Of a DNA stretch of 64,000 nt, positions 53,422 through 61,800 are shown piece by piece. Within the stretch, counting starts at the first letter, position 1, and each line of letters opens with the position of its first letter. The stretch covers positions 5,332,001 through 5,396,000 of the forward strand of contig NZ_CP186334.1 of the NCBI RefSeq assembly GCF_049347105.1, given 5' to 3'. The notes beneath the pieces were generated by a model. It did no database searches. It worked only from the letters and a program-made list of their open reading frames with translations, and had not been told where the DNA came from. The stretch comes from Gaoshiqia hydrogeniformans. GTDB lineage: Bacteria > Bacteroidota > Bacteroidia > Bacteroidales > Prolixibacteraceae. Made by a program: the position numbers and the translations under genes.

Positions 53422-53622
53422 TTAATCGTCTTCCAGGATATTTTTCACACGCCCTACTTCACCGGTTTCCAAACGAACTTTAATGCCATGCGGGTGGGTG
53501 GGTGATTTTGTCAGGATTTGGGCCACGTAACCTTCGGTCAGTTCACCGGTACGCTGATCCTGTTTCTGTACAATCTCGACATGACTTTCGATTTTAATAT
53601 CCGAGCGTTTTCTTCCGTCCAT
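53422..53622 (-). CDS. YwbE-family small protein
   Basis: This 66-residue protein is read from ATG 53620-53622; the frame stays open further upstream, but that extension is unlike the family. It is the whole YwbE (DUF2196) domain: RSDIKIESHVEIVQKQDQRTGELTEGYV, followed by ILTKSPTHPHGIKVRLETGEVGRVK. It is probably a small beta-rich cytoplasmic protein and its function is unknown. It converges with the DUF255 gene 8 bases away and is divergent from the membrane protein gene. Confidence 0.88.
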   Translation of the reverse strand: MDGRKRSDIKIESHVEIVQKQDQRTGELTEGYVAQILTKSPTHPHGIKVRLETGEVGRVKNILEDD

Positions 53623-53780
53623 CTGTTCTGTTTTTAAGCAGGCAAAGTAACAAAATTCCGTAAAAATGAAAGCGACGTTCTTTTCATCAAAAAACATGAA
53701 GAGAATGAAAGCTCCCCATACTTTGATTGCATGGCGAAATTCCGTAAATTACTTACTCTAAATCATTAAATATTAGTAGT

Positions 53781-54218
53781 ATGAAAAAAATTCTATTCGG
53801 AGGTATCGCGGGAGGAATTGTTTTCTTCCTGCTCGGATGGTTGTTTTACGGCTTTCTTTTTGCCGGTTTTATGGCCGACAATGCCGGCTCGGCAACCGGG
53901 GTCGCCAGAGAAATGGATCAAATGGAAATGTGGGCTTTAGCGCTGGGAAACCTGTTATGGGGCTTTCTGCTGGCAGTTATTTTCGGAGTTTGGGCAAACA
54001 TCCGCGGCCTGGCTGCGGGAGCCAAAGCAGGCGCAATTTTGGGACTGCTGATGGGAGCCAGTTTCGATCTGATCATGTACGGCACCTCTAACCTGATGAA
54101 CCTGACAGCCGTTTTTGCAGATATCCTGATCATGATCGTCATTACAGCCATCGCCGGGGCCGTGGTTGCCATCGTCCTGGGACCGGGAAAAACAGCAGAA
54201 GCGGCTAAATCTGCATAA
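53781..54218 (+). CDS. Small integral membrane protein (four predicted helices)
   Basis: This 145-residue protein has four hydrophobic segments at about residues 5-30, 50-72, 80-100 and 112-135, rich in glycine and alanine. It shows the layout of DUF1761-like or related small Bacteroidota membrane proteins, though I cannot fix the family. No catalytic or transport motif is evident. It is transcribed alone from ATG 53781, ends with an alanine-rich tail and is followed 33 bases later by a perfect terminator. Confidence 0.72.
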   Translation: MKKILFGGIAGGIVFFLLGWLFYGFLFAGFMADNAGSATGVAREMDQMEMWALALGNLLWGFLLAVIFGVWANIRGLAAGAKAGAILGLLMGASFDLIMYGTSNLMNLTAVFADILIMIVITAIAGAVVAIVLGPGKTAEAAKSA

Positions 54219-54251
54219 GCGAATAATTTGACCCTTAACACCGGTTTTATC

Positions 54252-54288
54252 CTGCCCAAAAACGTTTTGCTTTTGGGCAGTTTTTTTT
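54252..54288 (+). terminator. Strong terminator of the small membrane protein gene
   Basis: A perfect 10-bp stem (CTGCCCAAAA/TTTTGGGCAG) with a 9-base loop is followed by eight T. It also shields the nirD gene, which ends 20 bases further on from the other side. Confidence 0.88.
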
Positions 54289-54307
54289 GCAGTTAACGTT
54301 TTCCGGC

Positions 54308-54661
54308 TCAAACAATCCCGATATAAACATAGCCGTCCTCAACTTTTACCGGGTAGGTTTTCAGTTGATAATTTTCATCTGTCAGGCATTTGCCGTCTTC
54401 GAGCGAAAAGGTACGTTTATGAAACGGGCAGGCCACTTTGGGATGTCCGTCAGCATCTCCGGTCAGTCCCCTGGAAATAGCCATTTCGCCTTTATGCGGA
54501 CACTGGTTCTGGGTAGCAAACCATCGGCCTTCGTCGGTAAAGTTGAACACGGCTATTTGTTCGCCCTTCACTAAAACTGCCGCTCCCCCGTTTTCAGGAA
54601 ATTCGTCTGCAACCGCTGTCTGTACCCATTCTTTCACTTGGTTTTGTTCTTTTACGTCCAT
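54308..54661 (-). CDS. nirD: Nitrite reductase (NADH) small subunit, Rieske type
   Basis: This 117-residue partner of NirB in assimilatory reduction of nitrite to ammonium has a Rieske-like fold. It retains the cluster ligands CPH (Cys54, His56) and CPFH (Cys78, His81) around the sequence ISRGLTGDADGHPKV, so a [2Fe-2S] cluster is likely. Some NirD proteins, including the E. coli type as I recall it, have lost these ligands. It starts 3 bases after the nirB stop codon, indicating translational coupling. Confidence 0.92.
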   Translation of the reverse strand: MDVKEQNQVKEWVQTAVADEFPENGGAAVLVKGEQIAVFNFTDEGRWFATQNQCPHKGEMAISRGLTGDADGHPKVACPFHKRTFSLEDGKCLTDENYQLKTYPVKVEDGYVYIGIV

Positions 54662-54664
54662 AAT

Positions 54665-57160
54665 TTATTCTGATTTGGCGGGAATTTTCTGGTTCCGCAA
54701 TGGCATAAATTTGATTGTATCATCGGATTTATCTGAGTTCACAAAATGGCGGAATTTCTTTCGTAGTTCCGGGTTACGAACCACTTCTGTCCATTCACAC
54801 TTATAATGCGAGATCAATTCTTCCATTTCCTGTTCCAGCTTTTCAGCGATGCCGAGCGAATCTTTCACAATAACATCTTTCAGGTAAGCCAGTCCGCCTT
54901 CGAGGCCGGCCAGCCATTTTGATGTCCGGGTAAGCGGTCCGGCGGTTTTAATGTAAAACATCAGAAACCGGTCAATATACTTGATTACCGTTTTCTCGTC
55001 AAGGTCGGAGGCCAGCAAATCGGCATGTCTTGGGTTGGCCCCGCCGTTTCCGCATACAAAAAGGTTCCAGCCCTTTTCGGTGGCAATGACGCCAAAATCT
55101 TTTCCGCGGGCCTCGGCGCACTCGCGGACACAACCTGAAACGCCGCCTTTCAGTTTATGCGGGGATCGCAATCCTTTGTAACGGTTTTCAATATCGATGG
55201 CGAAGGTGACCGAATCGTGCATGCCGTAACGGCACCAGGTTGAGCCCACGCAGCTCTTCACCGTACGCAATGCTTTCCCGTAGGCATGTCCGCTTTCGAA
55301 ACCGGCATCAATCAGCTCCTCCCAAATGTCGGGCAACTGGTCGACCCGGGCGCCAAACAGGTCAATCCGCTGACCTCCGGTAATTTTGGTGTAGAGTTCA
55401 TATTTTTTTGCCACACGCCCAATCACCATCAGTTTCTCCGGGGTAATCTCACCACCCGGAATTCGCGGGACCACCGAATAAAGGCCCCCTTGCTGGATGT
55501 TTGCCAGAAAACGGTCGTTGGTATCCTGAATGGTATCGTGTTTCACGATCACATCATTCCAGATGCTAGCCAACAGGGAGGCAACGACCGGTTTACAGGT
55601 TTCGCAACCCGAACCGCTGCCGTAGTTTTTCAATAATCCGCCAAAGCTTCTGATTTCGTTTATCTTAATTAAATCGTACAGTTCCTGGCGGGTATAGCTG
55701 AAATGTTCGCAAATGGTTTGACGGATCTCCCGCCCCTGCGCTTTCATGTAAACGGTAAGCAAATCGTCGAGCATGGGCATGCAGCCGCCGCAGCCGGTTC
55801 CTGCTTTTGTACATTTTTTAATCAGCGGAACGGCTTCGGCCCCTTCGTTCTCAATGGCGTTTAAAATGGCTCCTTTACTGATGTTTTCGCACGAGCAAAT
55901 GTTCGCGCTGTCGGGCAAATCGGCCACACTGATGCCGGCTGCACCCTCGCCGTTGCGAACGCCCAAGATAAAATTTTCGGGGTTGGGCGGCAAAACCATT
56001 TTATTGGTTACCACTTGTTTGAGCAGGTTATACTCTTCGGCCTCGCCAACCAGAATACCTCCCAACAGATACTTTCCGTCTTCCGACAAATTCAGGCGTT
56101 TATAAATTCCGCGGGCCTTATTTTCATAAACAATGGTTTTTACCTTTTCATCCTGAATGAGGGCGTCGCCAAAGCTGGCCACATCGGTTCCGATTAGCTT
56201 TAGTTTTGACGAGAGGTCGAAACCTGGAAATTCGGCCTCTGCGCCCTGAAGATTTTTTACCAGGACTTCAGCCATTTCGTAGCAGGGAGCCACCAGGCCC
56301 CAAACCATGTTGTGAACAACCACACACTCGCCAATGGCAAAAATGAAGGGGTCGGTCGTTTCCATTTTGCTGTTCACCACAATTCCTCCGCGGGGATGTA
56401 CCCCGAGACCGGCAGACCGGGCCAACTCGTCGCGCGGGCGGATACCGGCCGAAATCACCAGCAAATCGGCATCGATCCGTGAGCCATCGGTAAATTGCAG
56501 CCCTTCCAGTTTGCCGTTTCCAAGAATCGTCTCGGTGCTCTTATTTAACAGAACGTTCAGGTTGAATTCTTCCAGCTTTGCTTTCAGTATCTCTGCACCC
56601 TGCGGATCGAGCTGACGGGGCATCAGGCGCGGGGCAAACTCAACAATGCTGGTTGGAAGCCCGTCGTCCAAAACCGCCTTGGCCGCTTCAAGTCCCAACA
56701 ATCCGCCTCCAATCACTACGGCATTTTTGGCTTTTGGAATGTATTCTTTGATCTTGTCGATATCATCAAATGTACGGTACACAAACACGCCCTGTTTATC
56801 AATGCCATCAATTGGCGGAACAAAAGCCGATGATCCGGTGGCAAAGACCAGCAGGTCGTAAGGATACGTCCGGTCCTTTTCGGAGACCACTGTTTTGGTT
56901 TCGCGGTTGATAGCTGTAATTTTTTCGTTTGTCAACAGGCTGATGCTGTTCTCCCGGTACCAACCGGCAGGAGCCATAAGCAATTCGGCAGGAGCGGTGC
57001 CCGTATAATACGACGTGAGATGCACCCGGTCGTAAGCCGGGTATTTTTCTTCTCCAAAAACAACTAATTCGTAGTCGTTTACCAGGGTTGACGCGGCAAA
57101 TTTTTCACAAAATTTGTAGCCGGTCATCCCGTTCCCGATTAATAAAATTCGTTTTTTCAT
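54665..57160 (-). CDS. nirB: Nitrite reductase (NADH) large subunit
   Basis: This 831-residue flavo-siroheme enzyme moves electrons from NADH through FAD and Fe-S centres to siroheme, reducing nitrite to ammonium. The FAD/NAD domain comes first (LLIGNGMTGYKFCEKF, VIGGGLLGLEAAKAV), then two BFD-like [2Fe-2S] domains (ICSCENISKGAI with GTGCGGC, and the GSGCETC region). The siroheme/4Fe-4S half follows with ligands at Cys637, Cys643 (CVGSTWC), Cys677 and Cys681 (CVRECAEARG). All expected residues are present. The intergenic 124 bases upstream are shared with the divergent DUF4202 gene. It forms a bicistronic unit with nirD. Confidence 0.96.
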   Translation of the reverse strand: MKKRILLIGNGMTGYKFCEKFAASTLVNDYELVVFGEEKYPAYDRVHLTSYYTGTAPAELLMAPAGWYRENSISLLTNEKITAINRETKTVVSEKDRTYPYDLLVFATGSSAFVPPIDGIDKQGVFVYRTFDDIDKIKEYIPKAKNAVVIGGGLLGLEAAKAVLDDGLPTSIVEFAPRLMPRQLDPQGAEILKAKLEEFNLNVLLNKSTETILGNGKLEGLQFTDGSRIDADLLVISAGIRPRDELARSAGLGVHPRGGIVVNSKMETTDPFIFAIGECVVVHNMVWGLVAPCYEMAEVLVKNLQGAEAEFPGFDLSSKLKLIGTDVASFGDALIQDEKVKTIVYENKARGIYKRLNLSEDGKYLLGGILVGEAEEYNLLKQVVTNKMVLPPNPENFILGVRNGEGAAGISVADLPDSANICSCENISKGAILNAIENEGAEAVPLIKKCTKAGTGCGGCMPMLDDLLTVYMKAQGREIRQTICEHFSYTRQELYDLIKINEIRSFGGLLKNYGSGSGCETCKPVVASLLASIWNDVIVKHDTIQDTNDRFLANIQQGGLYSVVPRIPGGEITPEKLMVIGRVAKKYELYTKITGGQRIDLFGARVDQLPDIWEELIDAGFESGHAYGKALRTVKSCVGSTWCRYGMHDSVTFAIDIENRYKGLRSPHKLKGGVSGCVRECAEARGKDFGVIATEKGWNLFVCGNGGANPRHADLLASDLDEKTVIKYIDRFLMFYIKTAGPLTRTSKWLAGLEGGLAYLKDVIVKDSLGIAEKLEQEMEELISHYKCEWTEVVRNPELRKKFRHFVNSDKSDDTIKFMPLRNQKIPAKSE

Positions 57161-57284
57161 ATGGAAGTCTTTATTTCTAAATTCCCGAAAATGAGTTTGT
57201 TTTCACTGTTTGTTTGACGTTTTTATTGTTGCTGTCATCAACTTTTGGCATTTCAATGTGTTTATCCATTCTAAACAGAAAAGC

Positions 57285-57869
57285 ATGTACAGTCCGAATT
57301 TCCAACCGGCCACCGAAGCGCTGAAAGCGGCACACCTTCGGGACCCGAATCTCGAATTAAGCGGAACTGAAACAGTTCCCGCAGAGTGGCTCTACATCAG
57401 CCGGTTGCTGAATTGCCTGAAAAGCGTCTATCCCGATGCCTCTGAGCCATTGACTATTGCAGCATACTGCCAGCATTTGTACCGCTGGGAAATTAAGCGG
57501 ACCAGTTACCCCGAAGGCAAAACCGGCTATTACCAGTGGCGAAATTTCCTGGCCGCCTACCAGGCTGAGAAAGCGGTTGCCATCCTGAAATCCAGCGGGT
57601 ATGACGACGGTTTTATTTCGGGAGTACTTGACATCCTGAAAAAACTGAACATCTACAGGCTCGAGGAGTCGCAAAAACTGGAAGATGTGGTTTGCCTGGT
57701 TTTTCTTGAACATTACCTGAGTGATTTCATGCATGAAAAACCGGAAGCCCAACTGGTTCAGATTGTGCAGAAAACCTGGAATAAAATGTCGGAACATGGA
57801 CATCATGTTGCATTACAGTTAAACCTGCCCGAGCCAACCCGGCGGATTGTGAAGCAAGCTTTGGGTTAA
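57285..57869 (+). CDS. DUF4202 protein linked to nitrate/nitrite assimilation
   Basis: ATG 57285 gives a 194-residue soluble protein. It is helical, with conserved-looking histidine/tryptophan/arginine segments AAYCQHLYRWEIKRTSYPEGKTGYYQWR (about residues 60-87) and LEDVVCLVFLEHYLSDF (about 140-156). This fits DUF4202 and hints at an HD-like metal site. Genes of this family are often found beside nitrate and nitrite reductase genes, but no function is known. It is divergent from nirB (124-base shared control region) and overlaps the end of the convergent moeB-like gene by four bases. Confidence 0.78.
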   Translation: MYSPNFQPATEALKAAHLRDPNLELSGTETVPAEWLYISRLLNCLKSVYPDASEPLTIAAYCQHLYRWEIKRTSYPEGKTGYYQWRNFLAAYQAEKAVAILKSSGYDDGFISGVLDILKKLNIYRLEESQKLEDVVCLVFLEHYLSDFMHEKPEAQLVQIVQKTWNKMSEHGHHVALQLNLPEPTRRIVKQALG

Positions 57870-58582
57870 ATTGAAATCAGCCTGAACCGGTTGTCCAAAA
57901 TCGAGAAAACCAGCAGTTTTCCGCAGAGCACCTCACCGTATCCGGTAATGATCTTGATCACTTCGTTGGCCTGCAGGCTTCCGGCAATACCGGGTAAAAC
58001 GCCCACCAAACCAATATCTTCAGCCTTAAATATCCCATCCTTGGGCACTGTTGGGTAAAGCTGACGAAATGCCGGGCCGTTCCGGTAATTAAATACCGTC
58101 AGCTGCCCTTCGTAATTCATCACCGAGGCATAGACCAGGGGTTTGTTTAAGCGCTCCGTTTCGCGTCCCAGCAATTCGCGGGTTACAAAATTATCGGAGC
58201 AATCAGCCACCAGGTCATATTTTCCGATCAGTTCACCGGCATTCTCAGTATTCAGCCGTTGATCGCAGGCCTGAATTTCGACCTCAGGATATAGATCCCG
58301 GAGCCGTTTTGCAGCCAGCTCAACTTTTTTCTGCCCAAGTTGTGCCGTTGTGTAGAGTACCTGCCGCTGCAAATTGGAGAGGCTCACCACATCGTCATCG
58401 GCAATGCCGATAGAGCCCACGCCTGCTGCCGTCAGGTAAACGAGCAGCGGACTGCCCAGCCCTCCGGCGCCAACAACCAGTACCTTTGCATTTTTCAGTT
58501 TTTGTTGCCCGCTTTCGCCAATTTCATGAAGCGACAGGTGACGCGAAAAGCGGGTATATTCTTCTGTAGTCAGTGTTTTCAT
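57866..58582 (-). CDS. moeB: MoeB/ThiF/HesA-family adenylyltransferase lacking zinc cysteines
   Basis: The 238-residue product (start ATG 58582, sharing one base with the moaE stop in TGATG) is an E1-like enzyme expected to adenylate the C-terminal glycine of MoaD. It has the ATP-binding GAGGLGS loop (residues about 38-44), DDDVVSLSNLQRQVLY, the DCSDNFVTRE region and the late VLPGIAGSLQANEVIKII. The two CxxC zinc sites usual in MoeB are missing: where PCYRC is expected the chain reads PAFRQ, and the second pair is also absent. There is no rhodanese domain. It is the last gene of the nitrate/molybdopterin operon. A ThiF role is possible but less likely given the neighbours. Confidence 0.85.
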   Translation of the reverse strand: MKTLTTEEYTRFSRHLSLHEIGESGQQKLKNAKVLVVGAGGLGSPLLVYLTAAGVGSIGIADDDVVSLSNLQRQVLYTTAQLGQKKVELAAKRLRDLYPEVEIQACDQRLNTENAGELIGKYDLVADCSDNFVTRELLGRETERLNKPLVYASVMNYEGQLTVFNYRNGPAFRQLYPTVPKDGIFKAEDIGLVGVLPGIAGSLQANEVIKIITGYGEVLCGKLLVFSILDNRFRLISI

Positions 58583-59028
58583 CAGGCAAAAGTATGGGGA
58601 TGGAAATGAACCTGACAATCACAATTCCGGCCCCATTCGCTGGTGCCGTCGGTATAAAATTCATGCTTCCAGATAGGTACTTCATTTTTCACCCGGTCGA
58701 TGATGTAGTGGTTGGCCTCGTAAGCCGCCGCCCGGTGGGCCGATCCGGTAATCACTACAACCGCACAGGCTGAAATAGCAACCGGTCCGAGCCGATGTAT
58801 GCAAACCGCCTTGTTCAGCTTCCATTTTGCTGTCGCTTCATCCAAAATTTGTCCGATCATTTTTTCAGCCATGGGCTCGTATGCTTCATATTCGAGCCGG
58901 ATTACCGGTTTGCCGTTGTTGTTGTCGCGAACCTCGCCGCTAAAAAGAACGACTGCCCCGCTGTTCGGATCACGAAAATCGTCAAACAAGCCGGCATAAT
59001 GGATCGGTGTATATCTGAGGTGTTTCAT
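58582..59028 (-). CDS. moaE: Molybdopterin synthase large subunit
   Basis: This 148-residue subunit joins MoaD to convert precursor Z (cPMP) into molybdopterin. It shows SGEVRDNNNGKPVIRLEYEAYEPMAEK near the start and IHRLGPVAISACAVVVITGSAHR in the middle. The active-site segment VKNEVPIWKHEFYTDGTSEW contains the conserved lysines. A histidine-containing C-terminal tail (CQVHFHPHTFA) is somewhat long. Its start lies 66 bases after moaD, and its stop overlaps the moeB start by one base. Confidence 0.94.
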   Translation of the reverse strand: MKHLRYTPIHYAGLFDDFRDPNSGAVVLFSGEVRDNNNGKPVIRLEYEAYEPMAEKMIGQILDEATAKWKLNKAVCIHRLGPVAISACAVVVITGSAHRAAAYEANHYIIDRVKNEVPIWKHEFYTDGTSEWGRNCDCQVHFHPHTFA

Positions 59029-59094
59029 CTGTTAATTGTCATTGGGCATTTGTAAACTGGTCATTGATTGTGTATTGCAACCGGCAACTTCTTC

Positions 59095-59343
59095 TCAACC
59101 ACCGCTTGACGGCGGAATCAGGTATACCGGCTCATCGGTCATTTTCAGGTCGGTGGGCGCCACAAAGCGTTCATTCACGGCAATCCGGCAATGATCCAAC
59201 AGATCAGCCGCTTGCGGATTGAGCTTTTTCAGTTCATAAATAACCGAATGATAAGCGGCCGGCAGTTGAAGCTGAATGTTTACCTCCGGATCAAAAAATT
59301 TCCGCAGCGCGGCAAAACAGGTAATTTGAATTTGTGTTTTCAT
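59095..59343 (-). CDS. moaD: Molybdopterin synthase sulphur-carrier subunit
   Basis: This 82-residue ubiquitin-fold protein ends in the obligatory GlyGly (PPSSGG), which is adenylated by MoeB and then carries the thiocarboxylate for molybdopterin synthesis. The beta-grasp pattern is seen in QITCFAALRKFFDPEVNIQL and VAVNERFVAP-like IAVNERFVAPTDL. It starts 2 bases after the moaA stop codon, so translation is coupled. Confidence 0.9.
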   Translation of the reverse strand: MKTQIQITCFAALRKFFDPEVNIQLQLPAAYHSVIYELKKLNPQAADLLDHCRIAVNERFVAPTDLKMTDEPVYLIPPSSGG

Positions 59344-59345
59344 CG

Positions 59346-60317
59346 TTATCCTCCAATATTTCTCATTGATAATTCACTGCCCCGGAACTTCACAGGCTGC
59401 TTGAGCCACAGTAGCTTCTGGAGTTTGTCTGTTAATAATCCGGGGTCGTTTAGGTAAGGCGCCAGTTTCTCGCCGCGGGCGTTACTCAGGCAACCAAAAA
59501 AATTTCCCCGGCTATCCATACGCAGGCGGTTGCAGTCGCGGCAAAAAGGAGTTGATTCGTTGGCGATAATGCCAAAAACCCGGTTTTCCCCGGCTGTCCA
59601 GTAACGGGCGGTTTCAGACGGCGTATGCGGTAATTTTTCGATCACATAGCGTCTGCTTATGGTGGCAAGGATTTCATGTTCGGCATAAAACAATTCGTTT
59701 GGCTTATGGTACAGGTGCCCCATGTTCATCAGTTCGAGATAACGGATTTTTACACCCATTCCCGAGGCATAATCGAGCAGCGGAATAATTTGTGATTCAT
59801 TTTTTCCCCGCATAATAACCGCATTCAGTTTCAGTTTCAATCCGGCATCCAGGGCCGCTTCAATGCCTTCGAAAACACGCCGGGGCTGGTTGTGGCGTGC
59901 AATTTTTTTTAACAGTTCCAGGTCGATGGCATCAATGGATACATTAACCGACTGAAGGCCTGCATCTTTTAATTTCCGGGCACTTTGCTTCAGGTAATAG
60001 CCGTTTGTGGTCAGACGAATATCTTCAATTCCGATAGCCCTGATTTTTTCAATGAGCGGGATCAGATCCATGTATAAAAGCGGTTCACCACCGGTAAGAC
60101 GGATACTCTTCAGACCTGTCAGCTTGTGAACTGCTCCAATCAGCGAAATAAAGCCGCCGGTATCGAGTTGTTCTTCTTTAAAAACGGGTACAATTCCCTG
60201 GAAAGGCGTATGGGTGTGGTCATTCACACAGTACACGCACGAAAAGTTGCAGGTATTCAGCAAGCTGATCCTCAATTTTTCAAAACGTCGTCCAAGGTGA
60301 TCTTCAATTCGTTTCAT
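59346..60317 (-). CDS. moaA: GTP 3',8-cyclase (radical SAM)
   Basis: This 323-residue enzyme performs the first step of molybdenum cofactor synthesis, rearranging GTP. The radical SAM cluster motif CNFSCVYC gives Cys23, Cys27 and Cys30. SIRLTGGEPLLYMDLIPL is the SAM-binding GGE motif. FCRDCNRLRMDSRGNFFGC near the C-terminus supplies the second 4Fe-4S cluster that binds GTP, and the chain ends MRNIGG with the expected C-terminal GlyGly. I chose ATG 60317, which begins the typical start and lies 11 bases after the upstream stop, rather than a start inside the preceding gene. Confidence 0.95.
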   Translation of the reverse strand: MKRIEDHLGRRFEKLRISLLNTCNFSCVYCVNDHTHTPFQGIVPVFKEEQLDTGGFISLIGAVHKLTGLKSIRLTGGEPLLYMDLIPLIEKIRAIGIEDIRLTTNGYYLKQSARKLKDAGLQSVNVSIDAIDLELLKKIARHNQPRRVFEGIEAALDAGLKLKLNAVIMRGKNESQIIPLLDYASGMGVKIRYLELMNMGHLYHKPNELFYAEHEILATISRRYVIEKLPHTPSETARYWTAGENRVFGIIANESTPFCRDCNRLRMDSRGNFFGCLSNARGEKLAPYLNDPGLLTDKLQKLLWLKQPVKFRGSELSMRNIGG

Positions 60318-60328
60318 CTTTCCATTTT

Positions 60329-61786
60329 TTAAATACCAACAGGTTCTGTTAACTCCAGCCAGGTAAAAGCCGATTTGGGCGTTTCGCAAACCTGGCAACA
60401 ATAGCTGTCGGGTAACAGGCCGAAAGGAACCCCCTCTTTGATACGGGCCAGCAGATCGCCGTAACGGTCATCATAAACCGTCAGGCAATCAGGGCATTGC
60501 CAAACCACCCGCTGAGTGTGTCCAGGCTGAACCTGCTTCGGAATTTGTCCCCACTTATGCTGCACAAACAAGCGGGCGTAATAGCGTTTCGACAGTTCAC
60601 GAAGTGTTTGCGGCAACTCATTTTTGCCCAGGTTTGTCGCGTACGCGACGTAATGGTTGTTATTTGGGTTAAAGTCGTACGCATATTCAACAGAGTAAGT
60701 CCGGGTAAAATCAAACCGACCGAGAAAGGGGAGCCAGCCTTTTGAACGGATCACGACGCTTGTAAAGCGCTCGCCGTCTTTATTCAGGATGGCAAATGAC
60801 AGGCCGAAGGTCCGGATGTCGAATTGATCGAAACCGGCGACCAGGTATCGTTTCAGTTTCAGGGCCTGCTGATCGAGCAAGGGCAAGTGCCAGTTTAATT
60901 CGAAGGAGGAATGGCGCATGTTAATGCCGTACCGTCCAATCAGTTCCTCCCAATAGATTTTATCTTTGGCTTCAATGTCTTTGATCAGAAAGGTTTTCCA
61001 TGGTGTAAAGCTTATTTTTACCAGGTTGGTCCGTTGGCATAACTCGCAGATTTCCTTTAAAAACGGAATGGGATATTGATTGTTCCGCCAGTAGAAACCT
61101 GCCCAATACAGGTCCTTCCCGTCAATCTTATTCAGTCCTTCGTAATACGGAAAGAAACCTTCGGGTAAAATAAGTTTTGCTGTTGTTTCAAGCGTATTTT
61201 TTTGCAATGTTGAACCGGCCATCTTTTCTTTCAGCTTCTCCTGCGATTTTATGTTCTGCCCGATGATCAACTGTTCCAGTGTTTGTGCAAAGCGGGCAAT
61301 GTCGTCGGTAAAGATCAGCCCATCCCAACATTGCGGACTTTTTCCGGCTTGAAGGTTCAGGTAAAGGTGCCAGTAATTGGGCGTTTCGGAAGCAACAAAA
61401 TTGAGCTGTCCGTAAAACAGGGGAACCAGGTTTTGCCGCGGGTCTACCAGGTTTACCCGCAACGAGTGGTGGAAGGTAAACTGATCGAGCACGTTCAGGT
61501 AAGTGCCGGAATGTACCCAGTTGGTTGAAGGCAGCATATCGACACACACATAGGACGACACCACATTTTGAATACCCGAACTGCGTTTATAAACGGAAAA
61601 CCCTTCATTATGGAGCTGGGTTTCCGATGCGGTTTCGGGCAAAAAAAACAAAATATCCTGGCGCGAACCCAGAAAAACATGCGTATTCCCCGCGTCTTCC
61701 GCCACTTTCAGTATTTTTGACAGAAGCGCCGGAGACAGAACCCCGCCTTTATTCAGTATCCGGTACAGTTGTTTTGATCGGCTCAT
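60329..61786 (-). CDS. Siroheme-reductase-like protein fused to a C-terminal rubredoxin
   Basis: This 485-residue cytoplasmic protein is read from ATG 61786, 14 bases after the nitrate-reductase fusion. Residues about 10-110 and 230-330 resemble ferredoxin-like half-domains of nitrite/sulphite reductases (GGVLSPALLSKILKVAEDAGNTHVF; a second in FLKEICELCQRTNLVKISFTPW). I see no C-x5-C/C-x3-C ligand set for a siroheme-coupled 4Fe-4S cluster. The end (about 429-480) is a rubredoxin with CPDC (Cys431, Cys434), the YDD turn and CQVC (Cys464, Cys467) followed by TPKSAF. It probably carries electrons to, or docks with, the adjacent nitrate or nitrite reductase; that role is inferred from position. 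Confidence 0.75.
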   Translation of the reverse strand: MSRSKQLYRILNKGGVLSPALLSKILKVAEDAGNTHVFLGSRQDILFFLPETASETQLHNEGFSVYKRSSGIQNVVSSYVCVDMLPSTNWVHSGTYLNVLDQFTFHHSLRVNLVDPRQNLVPLFYGQLNFVASETPNYWHLYLNLQAGKSPQCWDGLIFTDDIARFAQTLEQLIIGQNIKSQEKLKEKMAGSTLQKNTLETTAKLILPEGFFPYYEGLNKIDGKDLYWAGFYWRNNQYPIPFLKEICELCQRTNLVKISFTPWKTFLIKDIEAKDKIYWEELIGRYGINMRHSSFELNWHLPLLDQQALKLKRYLVAGFDQFDIRTFGLSFAILNKDGERFTSVVIRSKGWLPFLGRFDFTRTYSVEYAYDFNPNNNHYVAYATNLGKNELPQTLRELSKRYYARLFVQHKWGQIPKQVQPGHTQRVVWQCPDCLTVYDDRYGDLLARIKEGVPFGLLPDSYCCQVCETPKSAFTWLELTEPVGI

Positions 61787-61800
61787 TTGCTTGTTTGTTT

